The notes under the pieces were generated by a model. That model did not search any database. It had not been told where the DNA came from and worked only from the letters and a program-made list of their open reading frames with translations. DNA of 64,000 nt from Oleidesulfovibrio alaskensis DSM 16109 (GTDB taxonomy: Bacteria > Desulfobacterota > Desulfovibrionia > Desulfovibrionales > Desulfovibrionaceae): NCBI RefSeq assembly GCF_000482745.1, contig NZ_KI519496.1, positions 72,360 through 136,359 of the forward strand, read 5' to 3'. Below, in pieces: positions 25,076 through 34,335 of the stretch (its first letter is position 1; every line of letters begins with the position of its first letter). Made by a program: the position numbers and the translations under genes.

Positions 25076-26974
25076 TCACGCATCGGCGCAGTCTTCAAGA
25101 AACATCTTGCAGCACAGGATGTTAAACAAAAACTTGCTTTCGCTGTTGCCCAGAGACCGGCCGTCCAGCAGCTGCGCCACGGCATCACGCCGCACAATGT
25201 CCCATACGGGACTGTCCGCCAAGACCTGCGCCCGGACCGCGCTGTCCCGCACATCCAGAAAATCAAGCACCGGCGCATTGAACCCCACCTTGCGGCGGTT
25301 ATCCAGAATCATATCGGGCACAATGCCGCGCATGGCTTCGCGCAGCACAGCCTTTGCCATTCCGTCGCGCACAAGATGCCGCACAGGTATGCGCAGCGAA
25401 AAATCAAACAGAGCTCTGTCCAGAAAAGGGGAACGGTTTTCCACCGAATGGTACATGGCGTTGAGGTCGTCCTCATGCAGAATGACGGGAACCGCTTCGT
25501 GGAACAGTTCGTTCAGCATTCTGTTGCGCAGGGGCACGGCGTGGTAGGCATGTTCCGTAAAAGGCTCGTCGAAAGGCTGACGCAACGCCCCGGCGAATCT
25601 GTCGTTATGCAGGTATATGTGGCCGCGTTCCTGCGGGGCGTGCACAAACACCTCCGGGTCCTGCAGGTACGGGTTGCGCACCACGGGTGCCACATGGCGG
25701 CGCCAGTTTTCCAGCGCTTTGTCGTACAAGGCGCCCGAACCGTACATGGCGGCCAGATACAGATTATGATGGTCGTAGTAGCCGGTGAACAGTTCATCGG
25801 CGGCCGTACCGCTGATGGATATGGCATATCCCTGCTGCCGGATACGCTGCATGAGCAGCCAGTGCACATAATATGAAATGGTCAGCACCGGCGCATCGTG
25901 GGCACGCACCAGAGTCCGCAGCCCGTCCAGAAACCCCGCGACGGAAGGTGATACCGAGGTATGCCGCAGTCCGAGCTCGCGGACCACATGCTCCACGCAT
26001 TCACGCTCTTCGTAGCGGGCGTCGGTGTTCATGACCGTGAATCCGTGCACATCGTACCCGAACACCCTGCGGGCGATGCAGATAAGCGAATTGGAATCAA
26101 TTCCGCCACTCATGCAGAACGCCAGCGGCACATCAGCTCTCAGACGCAGCTCCACGGAGCGGATGAGGCGCTCGCGCGTGCCGCGCACAGCGTCTGCAAA
26201 ACTCATGTCTTCCTGCACGGGGTCGTGCGCGGCATGAGGACGCTCCCAGTAGCACAGTCCCCGCAGGCCGCCGGCATCCGCCGCCAGCATGGTTCCGGCG
26301 GGCACCTGACGCAGACCGGCAAAAAACGTCTGCCGGGTTTTGTACAGCGACTTGTAGCCGTTTACCAGATACCGGCGCAGATGCTCTGTATCGGGCCGCA
26401 GGGGCCGCCCTGTCAGCGCGGCCAGCAGTTTAGGCTCCGAGCCGAAATACAGCCCGCCGTCGTCATCGCGCAGGTAATACAACGGCTTTTCGCCGAAACG
26501 GTCACGTCCCAGCACCAGCGTGCCGCGCGAAGCATCAAAGTAGGCAAAGGCCCACATGCCTTCGCATGCGTCCAGCGCTCCCGCCATGCCGTGCAGCAGG
26601 TCTTCTGCGACGTGGCCCCCGCACAACAGGGACCGCCCCTGCGGATCCAGCGCCCGCAACAGCACCTCGGTATCGCCGGTGGTGTCAAAAGCCAGCCCGC
26701 CCCGCTCAAGCCGTTCACGCACTTCGGAAAAATTGTACAGCTCGCCGTTGAATGCCAGCACTCCGCCGCCGCGCTGCATGGGCTGACCCGAACGCGGGTC
26801 GGGGTCCAGTATGGAAAGCCGTGCATGCAGAAGCAGCACATGCCTGCCGTCCGCGGTACACCGCCGGAATGTGCCGCTGCCGTCCGGCCCGCGGTGGCGC
26901 ATGGCCGCATGGCAGCGCCGCACGGCGTCATCCGGAAGACAGCGCCTGCCTATGTACCCTGCTATTCCGCACAT
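25076..26974 (-). CDS. asnB: Glutamine-hydrolysing asparagine synthetase-like amidotransferase
   Basis: Class II glutamine amidotransferase with an ATP-pyrophosphatase synthetase domain, 632 residues. The nucleophile Cys2 is in MCGIAGYIG, with RHRGPDG, FNGELYNF and the glutaminase body following. The synthetase domain has the PP-loop SGGIDSNS and FTVMNTDARYEE. The start overlaps the upstream glycosyltransferase gene by 13 bp, so it is co-expressed with the glycan arm. In such loci AsnB paralogues often amidate a sugar carboxylate rather than aspartate; here a nonulosonate or uronate is an inferred candidate. Confidence 0.9.
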   Translation of the reverse strand: MCGIAGYIGRRCLPDDAVRRCHAAMRHRGPDGSGTFRRCTADGRHVLLLHARLSILDPDPRSGQPMQRGGGVLAFNGELYNFSEVRERLERGGLAFDTTGDTEVLLRALDPQGRSLLCGGHVAEDLLHGMAGALDACEGMWAFAYFDASRGTLVLGRDRFGEKPLYYLRDDDGGLYFGSEPKLLAALTGRPLRPDTEHLRRYLVNGYKSLYKTRQTFFAGLRQVPAGTMLAADAGGLRGLCYWERPHAAHDPVQEDMSFADAVRGTRERLIRSVELRLRADVPLAFCMSGGIDSNSLICIARRVFGYDVHGFTVMNTDARYEERECVEHVVRELGLRHTSVSPSVAGFLDGLRTLVRAHDAPVLTISYYVHWLLMQRIRQQGYAISISGTAADELFTGYYDHHNLYLAAMYGSGALYDKALENWRRHVAPVVRNPYLQDPEVFVHAPQERGHIYLHNDRFAGALRQPFDEPFTEHAYHAVPLRNRMLNELFHEAVPVILHEDDLNAMYHSVENRSPFLDRALFDFSLRIPVRHLVRDGMAKAVLREAMRGIVPDMILDNRRKVGFNAPVLDFLDVRDSAVRAQVLADSPVWDIVRRDAVAQLLDGRSLGNSESKFLFNILCCKMFLEDCADA

Positions 26975-28362
26975 ATACGTTCACGCTCCAGACGCAGCAA
27001 CGTTTCGGCAACAGCCAGATCGCGCGCAGAAGACACCACATGCAGCGCGTCACCTGCCAGCACTATGTGCCCCACCCTGTCGCCCAGCCAGTGCGGGCTT
27101 TTTTCGTACCAGCCGCGGGTAAGCAGGTGCAGCCCCGGCACGGCACGGAAAAGATACTCACGCTCGAACCGCATGCCGCCGTAACGCTGATTGTTGCCAA
27201 CCAGCTGCAGCCCCGTGCCGTCATGCCGGAAAAAAAGATCATTCTCAGGGTTGACGGGTATCACCGTATCAACATCGAAAATACGTGCCGTATTGACGGC
27301 CTTGTCAATGTACAGGCTGCTGCGGAAAGGCGTTTCCACTGACAGCATCATGCAGGCGCGGGCCTGACGGGCCAGCAGAGGCAGACTGTCCAGCACGTGC
27401 TGCAGGGTGTCATGCAGCGCGGTATTGCTGCGGGCAAACGCTCTGGGACGCTCCACAATGTGCACAGCGCTGCCGTACCGCCGCCGCACATGGTCCATCA
27501 CTGCCGCATCGGGCGTGGTGACAGCCACACCGCACAGCTGCGTTGCCTCCAGCGCGGCATCCAGCGTCCAGTCCAGCAGCGTTCTGCCGCCCAGCTGCTC
27601 CAGCGCCAGACAGTGGGGGTCCACGGAAAGCCCGCGTACAGGAACAAACGCCAGTGTGGGACAGGCCGGCCGGTTGCTTCTGCGGGCATGCGCCTCTTTG
27701 ATGCGCGCGCGGGTTTCCACAATCATCCTGCGGTCGCCCGACAGACTGCCGCCATGCTGGCGATAGTAAAACAACGGTTCGTTAACGTTGCGCACATCGT
27801 GCTTTTCAATAAACCGCAACCACAGGTCATACCCGTCCTGACAGCGGAATTCTTCGCTATAGCCGCCCACGCTCAGCAGATGTGACCGCCTGATAAGCGT
27901 GCACGCGCCGTGCGCCGGCATATCGGGCAGCGAAACACCGCCGTTGAAATCGTTGCGGATCTCTCTGCCGATAACGGCCCCGTTTTCATCAACGTAATAA
28001 TAATCGGGAAAGACAAGCCCCACGGAAGGGTTGCGCTCCAGAATATCCGTCATGACGGCCAGCGCTTCGGGTGCCAGATAATCATCGGCATCCAGCCGCA
28101 TGATGTACCGCCCGCGTGCCATGCCAAGGGCCGTGTTGCTGGTGCGGTTCAGCCCGGCGTTCTGCTGCAGCAGTACGCGCACCCCGGGGCGCCCCTCATA
28201 TTCCAGCACGATATCGCGCGACCCGTCCGTGGAACCGTCATCAATGATGAGCAGCTCATAATCGTGCAGGGTCTGGGCAAACACGCTTTCCACAGCCTGA
28301 CGCAGAAACCTGCCGTAATTGTAATTGGTGATGTAGACCGTAACAAGCGGTTGGCTAGCCAT
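26962..28362 (-). CDS. Family-2 glycosyltransferase fused to a degenerate NeuA-like domain
   Basis: Two-domain protein, 466 residues. Residues ~5-230 are an inverting GT-A glycosyltransferase: VTVYITNYNYGRFL, LIIDDGSTDGSRD and the DXD-like MRLDADD. Residues ~240-466 resemble acylneuraminate cytidylyltransferases (TLAFVPVRGLSVDP, GGRTLLDWTLDAAL, ETPFRSS). The P-loop normally RGGSK reads RGLSV and the C-terminal metal-binding DIDTPED region reads VSSARDL, so the second domain probably lacks catalysis. It overlaps the SpsF-like gene by 8 bp and asnB by 13 bp. The dead domain may bind the CMP-sugar donor or recruit the active cytidylyltransferase. Confidence 0.8.
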   Translation of the reverse strand: MASQPLVTVYITNYNYGRFLRQAVESVFAQTLHDYELLIIDDGSTDGSRDIVLEYEGRPGVRVLLQQNAGLNRTSNTALGMARGRYIMRLDADDYLAPEALAVMTDILERNPSVGLVFPDYYYVDENGAVIGREIRNDFNGGVSLPDMPAHGACTLIRRSHLLSVGGYSEEFRCQDGYDLWLRFIEKHDVRNVNEPLFYYRQHGGSLSGDRRMIVETRARIKEAHARRSNRPACPTLAFVPVRGLSVDPHCLALEQLGGRTLLDWTLDAALEATQLCGVAVTTPDAAVMDHVRRRYGSAVHIVERPRAFARSNTALHDTLQHVLDSLPLLARQARACMMLSVETPFRSSLYIDKAVNTARIFDVDTVIPVNPENDLFFRHDGTGLQLVGNNQRYGGMRFEREYLFRAVPGLHLLTRGWYEKSPHWLGDRVGHIVLAGDALHVVSSARDLAVAETLLRLERERICAE

Positions 28363-29203
28363 GCAGGCATTCCCTGTACAGTTCGATTATTTCATGGGCG
28401 GCATAGGCCGTATGCGGCCGGTCCATTCTGGCCAGCATACGCTCAAACAGGGCAAAATCTTCTTCCGTATCCACGGCCAGCTGGATTTCACCCAGCGAAG
28501 GATCACCCGATTCCATATTCATGATGCGGATGCTGCGGGTGTCGTAAAAGTATTTGGTCACATGCTCCAGATGCTCGGGCAGATGCATGGCGGCATACCC
28601 TGCCAGAAATGCCGATGCGCGGCATACTTCGACACTCTGTCCCTTGGGAAAGGTGCGGCGCAGCACGTTGGTGACCATGTCGGGCAGTTCGGTGGCGTCA
28701 TGTCCGGCATATCCGGCCAGAGTCACCGACCCGCAGGCAACCAGCGGCAGAGAGGCACACTCCGCGTGCATGTTGCCCCGCTGGGCATGACTGTCGGACA
28801 GTCCGGCGGCAGAAACACCGCCAAGCCCGTACAGCAGATTCACGGCACTGGAAATGGTCTGCGGATCAATAAACGGGCTGTCGCCGTTGATGCGCACAAA
28901 GGCATCCCACCCGCGCCAGCGCACACAGGCCGCCACGCGGCCGGCCACATCGACATCCGACCCGCGGAACACCGCAAGATCACAGGCCGCGGCATATTCC
29001 TCCAGCCGGTCATCCACGGTTCTGTCCGTTGTGGCCAGCACAATTTCTGAAACCCCGCGGACCATACGGGCCCGTTCCACAACATACCCCAGCATTTCCT
29101 TGCCGGCAGCCGTACGCAACGCCTTGCCCGGCAGACGGGTCGAATCAAGCCGCGCCAGAATGATTATTCCGACACCGCCTTTTTTCTGCAGCACCGCATT
29201 CAT
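28355..29203 (-). CDS. SpsF-like cytidylyltransferase
   Basis: Likely activates a nonulosonic acid as its CMP derivative, 282 residues. The nucleotide-binding loop IIILARLDSTRLPGKAL, the RINGDSPFIDP block and the acidic AVDTEEDFALF near the end are all intact, as in SpsF-type enzymes that partner SpsE/NeuB. The start at 29203 overlaps the acetyltransferase stop by 4 bp; a longer reading to 29347 is only read-through in that gene. Together with NeuB upstream this makes the cluster capable of CMP-nonulosonate formation. Confidence 0.82.
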   Translation of the reverse strand: MNAVLQKKGGVGIIILARLDSTRLPGKALRTAAGKEMLGYVVERARMVRGVSEIVLATTDRTVDDRLEEYAAACDLAVFRGSDVDVAGRVAACVRWRGWDAFVRINGDSPFIDPQTISSAVNLLYGLGGVSAAGLSDSHAQRGNMHAECASLPLVACGSVTLAGYAGHDATELPDMVTNVLRRTFPKGQSVEVCRASAFLAGYAAMHLPEHLEHVTKYFYDTRSIRIMNMESGDPSLGEIQLAVDTEEDFALFERMLARMDRPHTAYAAHEIIELYRECLHG

Positions 29204-29799
29204 TTTCTGTATCCCACTATCCGTGCCGGAGCACCGGCCACGATGGCCCCTGCAGGCACATCGGCAGTAATGACGCTGCCGGCCCCCGCCACAGCGCCGG
29301 TTCCTATACGCACCCCCGAAACCACGGTCACACGCGCCCCCAGCCACACATCATCGCCCACCACCACGGGGCGGGCGGTCATATCCTGCGTGTTGATTCT
29401 GCTGCCCGCCGCAATGCCGTGGTCGGCATCCACCAGATAACAGAAGGGCGCTATGAGGCAGTCCGCCCCTATCACTACAGAGTAGCTTGCAAAAATAGTC
29501 GTGTGATATCCTATTGTCGTATTGCTGCCGATGCGCAGTTCACCCTGCGGCTGAGCCACACACAGCCGCGCGCCCTGTTTGAAAAACACATTGTCGCCGA
29601 AATGCATATGCCGCGTGTACCGCATCAGATGCACACCGCTGTCCATGTGTATGCCGCAGCCGGCACTGCCCACGCGGCGCAGCTGCCACCAGCGGCGCAT
29701 GTCGTGCCACAGCCCGCCGGACGCCGCCGTGCGCACGCGGCTCTGAAAACGTCTTTCATCCGGGCCGTGCTGCGGGGGCTGCATCTCTGAAGACATCAT
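29200..29799 (-). CDS. Hexapeptide acetyltransferase
   Basis: Product of 199 residues with hexapeptide repeats in the C-terminal half (LRIGSNTTIGYHTTI, DDVWLGARVTVVSGVRIGTGAVAGAGSVITADVPAGAIVAGAPA), the CoA-dependent acyltransferase left-handed helix. The DADHGIA motif carries the likely catalytic His. Start at 29799 (ATGATG, GGAG 5-8 bases upstream) overlaps the neuB stop region. It lies between neuB and the cytidylyltransferase gene, so N- or O-acetylation of a nonulosonate precursor is the natural guess. Confidence 0.85.
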   Translation of the reverse strand: MMSSEMQPPQHGPDERRFQSRVRTAASGGLWHDMRRWWQLRRVGSAGCGIHMDSGVHLMRYTRHMHFGDNVFFKQGARLCVAQPQGELRIGSNTTIGYHTTIFASYSVVIGADCLIAPFCYLVDADHGIAAGSRINTQDMTARPVVVGDDVWLGARVTVVSGVRIGTGAVAGAGSVITADVPAGAIVAGAPARIVGYRK

Positions 29800-29801
29800 G
29801 A

Positions 29802-30836
29802 TCACTCCTGTTCCAGCACGGCCTGCAGGTCGGCAGCCGTAAGCACCTCGTGCGCTCCCATGCTGCGCGGCGCCCTGCGCCCCAGAAAATCCTCGTAGCG
29901 GGTGGCGCACACGCCGTGCGCGGGCCGCAGCACTGTCAGGTTGTCTTCAGTAAACAGCTGTCCGGCGGCTATATCCTGCGCCGCGTACACAGAACGCCGG
30001 AACGATGTCACATGTCCCTGCGCCTTTTCTGTGTCCGTGGGCTGCTTGACCCAGCTGCCCTGCAGCGTGCGCGCCCTGCGGATGCGTTTCAGCAGGTCGC
30101 GCAGTTCGTCCCGCGTGATTGAAACAAGATGGTCGCGGAAACTTTTTCCTTCCCGCGTATCCGTAAAATGCAGCTCGAGTATCTGCGCACCCATGACAGC
30201 AGCGGCATAGGCCGCCTCGCTGTCCGTGGTGTGGTCGGAATAGCCCACCGGCAGGCCGAATGCCTGACGCAGCGAATGCATGACATTCAGGTTGGCGTCG
30301 CCGTCCGGACAGGGGTATGCCGAGGAACACTGCAGCAACGCCAGTTTGCCCTGCGTGATATAGGAGGAATCCAGACTGCCGATATACCGCACCGCGGCTT
30401 CCACTTCCGGCATGGTGGACAGCCCCGTGGACAGAACCAGCGGCTTACCCGTGGACACCAGTGCCCGCAGCATGGGGCAGGCGGTGAGGTCGCCGGAACC
30501 AGCCTTGTGAATACGCACATGCGGTTCTATCCAGCCCAGCCGTTCCCTGTCCCATGCCGAGGCCATGAACTGCACCCCCGCATGGCGGCACATGTCGATA
30601 AGCGCCTCGTACTGCCCGCGGCTCAATTCAAATTTTTTAAAATGCCGGTTGCGGTCAGGACTTTCAACGCGGCTGACCAGAGCATCACCGGCGTACACCT
30701 GCAGCTTCACGGCATCAGCGCCGGATTCAATGGCCAGCGAGACAAGCTTTCTGGCGTAAGCGAAATCGCCTTCGTGGTTGCCGCCGATTTCGGCTATCAC
30801 AAACACGGGGTTTTTATCAGATATGAAATAACTCAC
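29802..30836 (-). CDS. neuB: NeuB-family nonulosonate (sialic/legionaminic-type) synthase
   Basis: Condenses phosphoenolpyruvate with a six-carbon amino sugar to give a nine-carbon ulosonic acid. The TIM-barrel start NPVFVIAEIGGNHEGDF, DAVKLQVY, AGSGDLTACPML, LSTGLSTMPEV and GYSDHTTD are family hallmarks. The C-terminal ~70 residues (VYAAQDIAAGQLFTEDNLTVLRP) form the antifreeze-like SAF domain. I use the GTG at 30836, 344 residues, because the fold begins right after it; a TTG at 30860 is an alternative. First gene of the minus-strand glycan arm, divergent from the ABC flippase. Epimerase and dehydratase supplying its substrate are not adjacent. Confidence 0.9.
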   Translation of the reverse strand: MSYFISDKNPVFVIAEIGGNHEGDFAYARKLVSLAIESGADAVKLQVYAGDALVSRVESPDRNRHFKKFELSRGQYEALIDMCRHAGVQFMASAWDRERLGWIEPHVRIHKAGSGDLTACPMLRALVSTGKPLVLSTGLSTMPEVEAAVRYIGSLDSSYITQGKLALLQCSSAYPCPDGDANLNVMHSLRQAFGLPVGYSDHTTDSEAAYAAAVMGAQILELHFTDTREGKSFRDHLVSITRDELRDLLKRIRRARTLQGSWVKQPTDTEKAQGHVTSFRRSVYAAQDIAAGQLFTEDNLTVLRPAHGVCATRYEDFLGRRAPRSMGAHEVLTAADLQAVLEQE

Positions 30837-30990
30837 AGCTTTTTCACCATGTGCGTTCAATTTTGCTGTTCAAAACCGTCATCTCGCGGCAGCCCGCATC
30901 TGACGCCCTGCCGCGGTTGCGGACACCGGCCGTGGTGCCTTTTTTCTGTGCGGGCTTTGACGCATGCCCCGCAGGGTGTGTATGGTGCCG

Positions 30991-31020
30991 TTGACAGTAA
31001 TGCCTCTTTGGCGATACCTA
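30991..31020 (+). promoter_or_regulatory. Candidate promoter of the plus-strand glycan arm
   Basis: TTGACA at 30991-30996, 18-bp spacer, TACCTA at 31015-31020, ~110 bp before the flippase gene. A palindrome GTACAG-TTTTT-CTGTAC (31025-31041) sits right at the predicted start and could be an operator. Confidence 0.5.
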
Positions 31021-31129
31021 GTTTGTACAGTTTTTCTGTACTCAAAAAAGACAAGCATGGCAACAACCACACGGCGACACAAGCCGTTCCGCAGCAAAAT
31101 ACAATAACAATCAACAAGATACATCTGAC

Positions 31130-32941
31130 ATGCTGCATTCCACTCTGGACGTTCTGCGCAGTATCCTGCACCTTCTCCCGGCTGGTCTCCGCCGCCGGTT
31201 CTGGATCATTGCCGCCGGCATGGGGCTGGTCTCCGTTGTCGAAATGCTGTTCATTGCCTGTGTCGCCCTTTTCGCATCGGCATCCACCGCTCCGGAAAGC
31301 ATACTCGGTTCGGAACGTCTGGCACCGCTGCGACATGCCGCAGGGGCTGCCTTTCCCGCTTCCGCCACGGAACTGCTCATCATCCTCAGCTGCGTCATGC
31401 TGCTGCTTGTGCTGGCAAAAAACGCCGGCGCATGGATGCTCACACAGGCCAGCAGCACCTTCTGCGCCCGGGTGGACGCCACCGTGGGCGAAATGCTGCT
31501 GCAGCGCTTTCTGCGCAGACAGTACCTGTGGCATCTGGGCAGACACTCCGCCGATCTTGTGACGCTGCTCACCTGGCGGCGCGAGGTGGGTTCCGCCCTG
31601 ACATTTCAGGCCATGCAGGGCATGAACGAACTGCTGGTGGCCGCCGTTTCCGTGCTGACACTCATCGCATGGGCGCCGCTGGCCAGCGCCATCATCATGG
31701 CGGTGCTTACGCTGGCCGCAGTCATCGTACTGCGGGTGGTCCGCCCCGGCATAGACCGCCATGCCCAGCGCTGGACACGCTTTGACATGGCCGCCAACAA
31801 AGCTGCCACCACCGCCCTGCACGGCATAAAAGACATCAAGGCTTCCGGCAGGGGACAGGCGTTCTTTGATGCCTACCGCCGCAACGTGCGTACCGCCGCC
31901 GATGCCGATGCCGTCACCCGCGTGCTGGGCACATCACCCCAGTGGCTGCTTGAAACGGCAGGTATTTTTGCTCTGTGCGGCGTCACGCTGTATCTCACAC
32001 TGGGCGCCGGCGCGGACGCCGCGGAAATAACCGGCACACTGGCGCTGCTGGGCGTGGCCGCGTGGCGCGCACTGCCGGCGGTCAACAGGCTGCTCATCCG
32101 CGTGGCCAACATCCGGCGGGCATTGCCTCAGACCCTGCGCATCATCGACGTGCTGCAGTCCCCTTTTGCCGCAGACCAGCAGGGCAACGACGAGCTGCCG
32201 CCCCTGCGCGGCGCCATCACCTTCAGCAACGTGAGTTTTTGCTACGGCGAAAACGGCAGGCCTGCGCTGGACAATATCTCGCCGGTCTTCCGCGCAGGCA
32301 CCATGACCGGCATCGTGGGCGCCTCCGGTGCGGGCAAATCCACCATTGCGGACATGCTTACCGGCCTGCTGCCCGTGCAGCAGGGCAGCATAACCATGGA
32401 CGACACTCCGCTGACACCGCGCACCATGGCCTGCTGGCGTTCCCGCGTGGGCTATGTGGGGCAGAAACCCTACATCATAGACGGAACCCTTGCGGAAAAC
32501 ATCGCCTTTGTCCCTCAGGGGGGTTCCTTCGACCGCCAGAGAGTGCTTGAATGCTGCCGCATGGCGGGCATGGATTTTGTCCGGCATCTGCCGCAGCAGG
32601 AAGACACCCCCATAGGTGAACGCGGCGCGCGGCTTTCCGGCGGGCAGGCCCAGCGAGTGGCGCTGGCAAGGGCACTGTACGGCCGCCCGCAGGTGCTGGT
32701 GCTGGACGAAGCCACCAGCGCGCTCGACAAAGGCAGCGAAGACATCATCCGTCACACCATACGTTCGCTGGCGCACAACTATACGGTTATCGTCATCGCA
32801 CACCGGCTTTCCACCATAGAGGACTGCGATTCGCTTATCTGGCTGGATAACGGCACCGTACGCATGCAGGGCCCCGCAGCACAGGTGCTGCCGCAGTACA
32901 GACAATTTCTCGCCCTTGCGGCACAGCGCGCACAAAACTGA
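31130..32941 (+). CDS. ABC-type lipid-linked glycan flippase (PglK/MsbA-like)
   Basis: Half-transporter with fused membrane and ATPase domains, 603 residues. Membrane spans occupy residues ~20-320, including ILSCVMLLLVLAKNAGAWML and LLVAAVSVLTLIAWAPLASAIIMAVLTLAAVIV. The ATPase has Walker A GASGAGKST, signature LSGGQAQRVALARAL and Walker B VLVLDEATSALD. It heads the plus-strand arm that ends with an STT3 oligosaccharyltransferase, so the likely role is flipping an undecaprenyl-linked glycan, as PglK does in Campylobacter. MsbA-type lipid export is the alternative. Confidence 0.82.
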   Translation: MLHSTLDVLRSILHLLPAGLRRRFWIIAAGMGLVSVVEMLFIACVALFASASTAPESILGSERLAPLRHAAGAAFPASATELLIILSCVMLLLVLAKNAGAWMLTQASSTFCARVDATVGEMLLQRFLRRQYLWHLGRHSADLVTLLTWRREVGSALTFQAMQGMNELLVAAVSVLTLIAWAPLASAIIMAVLTLAAVIVLRVVRPGIDRHAQRWTRFDMAANKAATTALHGIKDIKASGRGQAFFDAYRRNVRTAADADAVTRVLGTSPQWLLETAGIFALCGVTLYLTLGAGADAAEITGTLALLGVAAWRALPAVNRLLIRVANIRRALPQTLRIIDVLQSPFAADQQGNDELPPLRGAITFSNVSFCYGENGRPALDNISPVFRAGTMTGIVGASGAGKSTIADMLTGLLPVQQGSITMDDTPLTPRTMACWRSRVGYVGQKPYIIDGTLAENIAFVPQGGSFDRQRVLECCRMAGMDFVRHLPQQEDTPIGERGARLSGGQAQRVALARALYGRPQVLVLDEATSALDKGSEDIIRHTIRSLAHNYTVIVIAHRLSTIEDCDSLIWLDNGTVRMQGPAAQVLPQYRQFLALAAQRAQN

Positions 32942-32999
32942 TGCGCGCCCTATTTCCGGCTCTTGAGGGCCGTACATATAACGTCAGGTTTTAGTCATC

Positions 33000-33530
33000 A
33001 TGAACATGCTCAGTTCGCTTTTCACATCGAAAACCCGGGTCAAACTGCTCATAAAGCTTTTTCTCAATCCGGACGTCTCGTCCTACCTGCGTGAGCTGGC
33101 TTCGGAATTCGAACTCTCGCCCAACGCGCTCAAGGAGGAACTCGACGGCCTTTCGCAGGCCGGCTACCTCAACAAGGAAAAAAAAGGGCGCTACATCTTT
33201 TACAATGCCAACCGCAGTCATCCGTTTTTCCCTGAAATAAGCTCCATTGTGCGCAAGCACATGGGCATTGACGGGCTGGTGGAAATCATCGTCAACCATC
33301 TGGGCACCGTACTGGAAGTCTATATACTGGACGACTACGCCAACGGCGTGGACAGCGGGCTTATCGACGTGCTCATCGTGGGCGACGTGGACCCCGAAAA
33401 AGTACATACCCTGTGCGTGAATGCCGAAAAACACCTGAAACGCAGGGTGCGCACACTCATATTGACCGAAACCCAGTTCGAGGACAGCCGCGACGTGATA
33501 ATGAAGCGGCCCCACTGGAAAATTTTCTGA
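33000..33530 (+). CDS. Winged-helix protein with nucleotidyltransferase-like domain
   Basis: Probable regulator of 176 residues. The N-terminal ~75 residues form a winged HTH (SRVKLLIKLFLNPDVSSYLRELASEF-like region, then SPNALKEELDGLSQAGYL). Residues ~95-176 resemble a minimal nucleotidyltransferase fold (VYILDDYANGVDSGLIDVLIVGDVDPEKV). The usual GSRARG entry motif is absent, so catalysis is doubtful. It sits between the flippase and the sugar-biosynthesis genes, 2 bp before the aldolase. It could set expression of the glycan arm. The start at 33000 has only a weak ribosome site; 33006 is possible. Confidence 0.72.
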   Translation: MNMLSSLFTSKTRVKLLIKLFLNPDVSSYLRELASEFELSPNALKEELDGLSQAGYLNKEKKGRYIFYNANRSHPFFPEISSIVRKHMGIDGLVEIIVNHLGTVLEVYILDDYANGVDSGLIDVLIVGDVDPEKVHTLCVNAEKHLKRRVRTLILTETQFEDSRDVIMKRPHWKIF

Positions 33531-33532
33531 TC

Positions 33533-34309
33533 ATGACGGAACAAACCATGCATACAGCACAGTCCATACGCGAAACCATGCAACGCGGCCTGCCCTCTGT
33601 GGGCACATGGCTGCAGCTGCCCTCTGCCGACGTGGCCGAAATACTGGGCGCGGCAGGCTACCAGTGGGTGGCCGCCGACCTGGAGCACGGCGCCTTCAGC
33701 CGGTCACAGCTCCCCGATGTGTTCCGTGCGGTGTCGCTGGGCGGAACGGCCCCCTTTGCCCGCGTGGCCCACTGCGACATGACCGGCATCAAGGCCGCGC
33801 TGGATTCCGGCGCACAGGGCCTCATTTTTCCCATGATAGAAACACGCGCCCAGCTGGACGAAGCCATAAGCTGGGCACTCTACCCGCCTGCCGGAACACG
33901 CGGGGTGGGATTCTGCCGGGGCAACCTGTACGGCAGAAACTTCGACCACGGCATGGCACAGGCTGCCGAAACCGTTTTTGTGGCGCAGATAGAACACATC
34001 CGCGCCGTGGAAAACATTGACGATATTCTGAGCCATCCGCGGCTGGACGCCATCATGGTGGGTCCCTACGACCTGTCCGGATCCATGGACTGCACTGGCG
34101 ATTTCGCCCATCCGCAATTCACGGCCGCACTGGCCCGCATCGAGTCCGCCGCCAAAGCCCGTCAGATTCCCATGGGGCTGCATATCGTCTCGCCCGATCC
34201 GGCAGAGCTGGCCCGCCGCACGGCGCAAGGGTACCGCTTCATCGCTTACGGGCTTGATGCCGTCTTTCTGTGGAATGCCGCACAGAACCCTGCCGCGGCA
34301 CCCCGCTGA
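33533..34309 (+). CDS. HpcH/HpaI-family pyruvate aldolase
   Basis: Class II metal-dependent aldolase or lyase, 258 residues. Family blocks: GTWLQLPSADVAEIL, YQWVAADLEHGAF, FPMIETRAQLDEA, GTRGVGFCRGN, FVAQIEHIRAVENID and IMVGPYDLSGSM, including the metal-binding Glu of IET and the Asp of GPYDLS. Enzymes of this family make or break 2-keto-3-deoxy acids using pyruvate. It starts 2 bp after the regulator, and KdsB-like, dehydrogenase and HAD genes follow. It could therefore build a ketodeoxy sugar acid for CMP activation; this is inferred. Confidence 0.85.
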   Translation: MTEQTMHTAQSIRETMQRGLPSVGTWLQLPSADVAEILGAAGYQWVAADLEHGAFSRSQLPDVFRAVSLGGTAPFARVAHCDMTGIKAALDSGAQGLIFPMIETRAQLDEAISWALYPPAGTRGVGFCRGNLYGRNFDHGMAQAAETVFVAQIEHIRAVENIDDILSHPRLDAIMVGPYDLSGSMDCTGDFAHPQFTAALARIESAAKARQIPMGLHIVSPDPAELARRTAQGYRFIAYGLDAVFLWNAAQNPAAAPR

Positions 34310-34335
34310 ACCTGCAGCCGATAACGGAGTACGTC

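Noticed and set aside
25961..27184. 407-codon plus-strand frame opposite asnB
   Set aside because: It is an antisense shadow of a strongly conserved asnB and glycosyltransferase sequence in this high-GC DNA; same logic for the other long antisense frames in the window.
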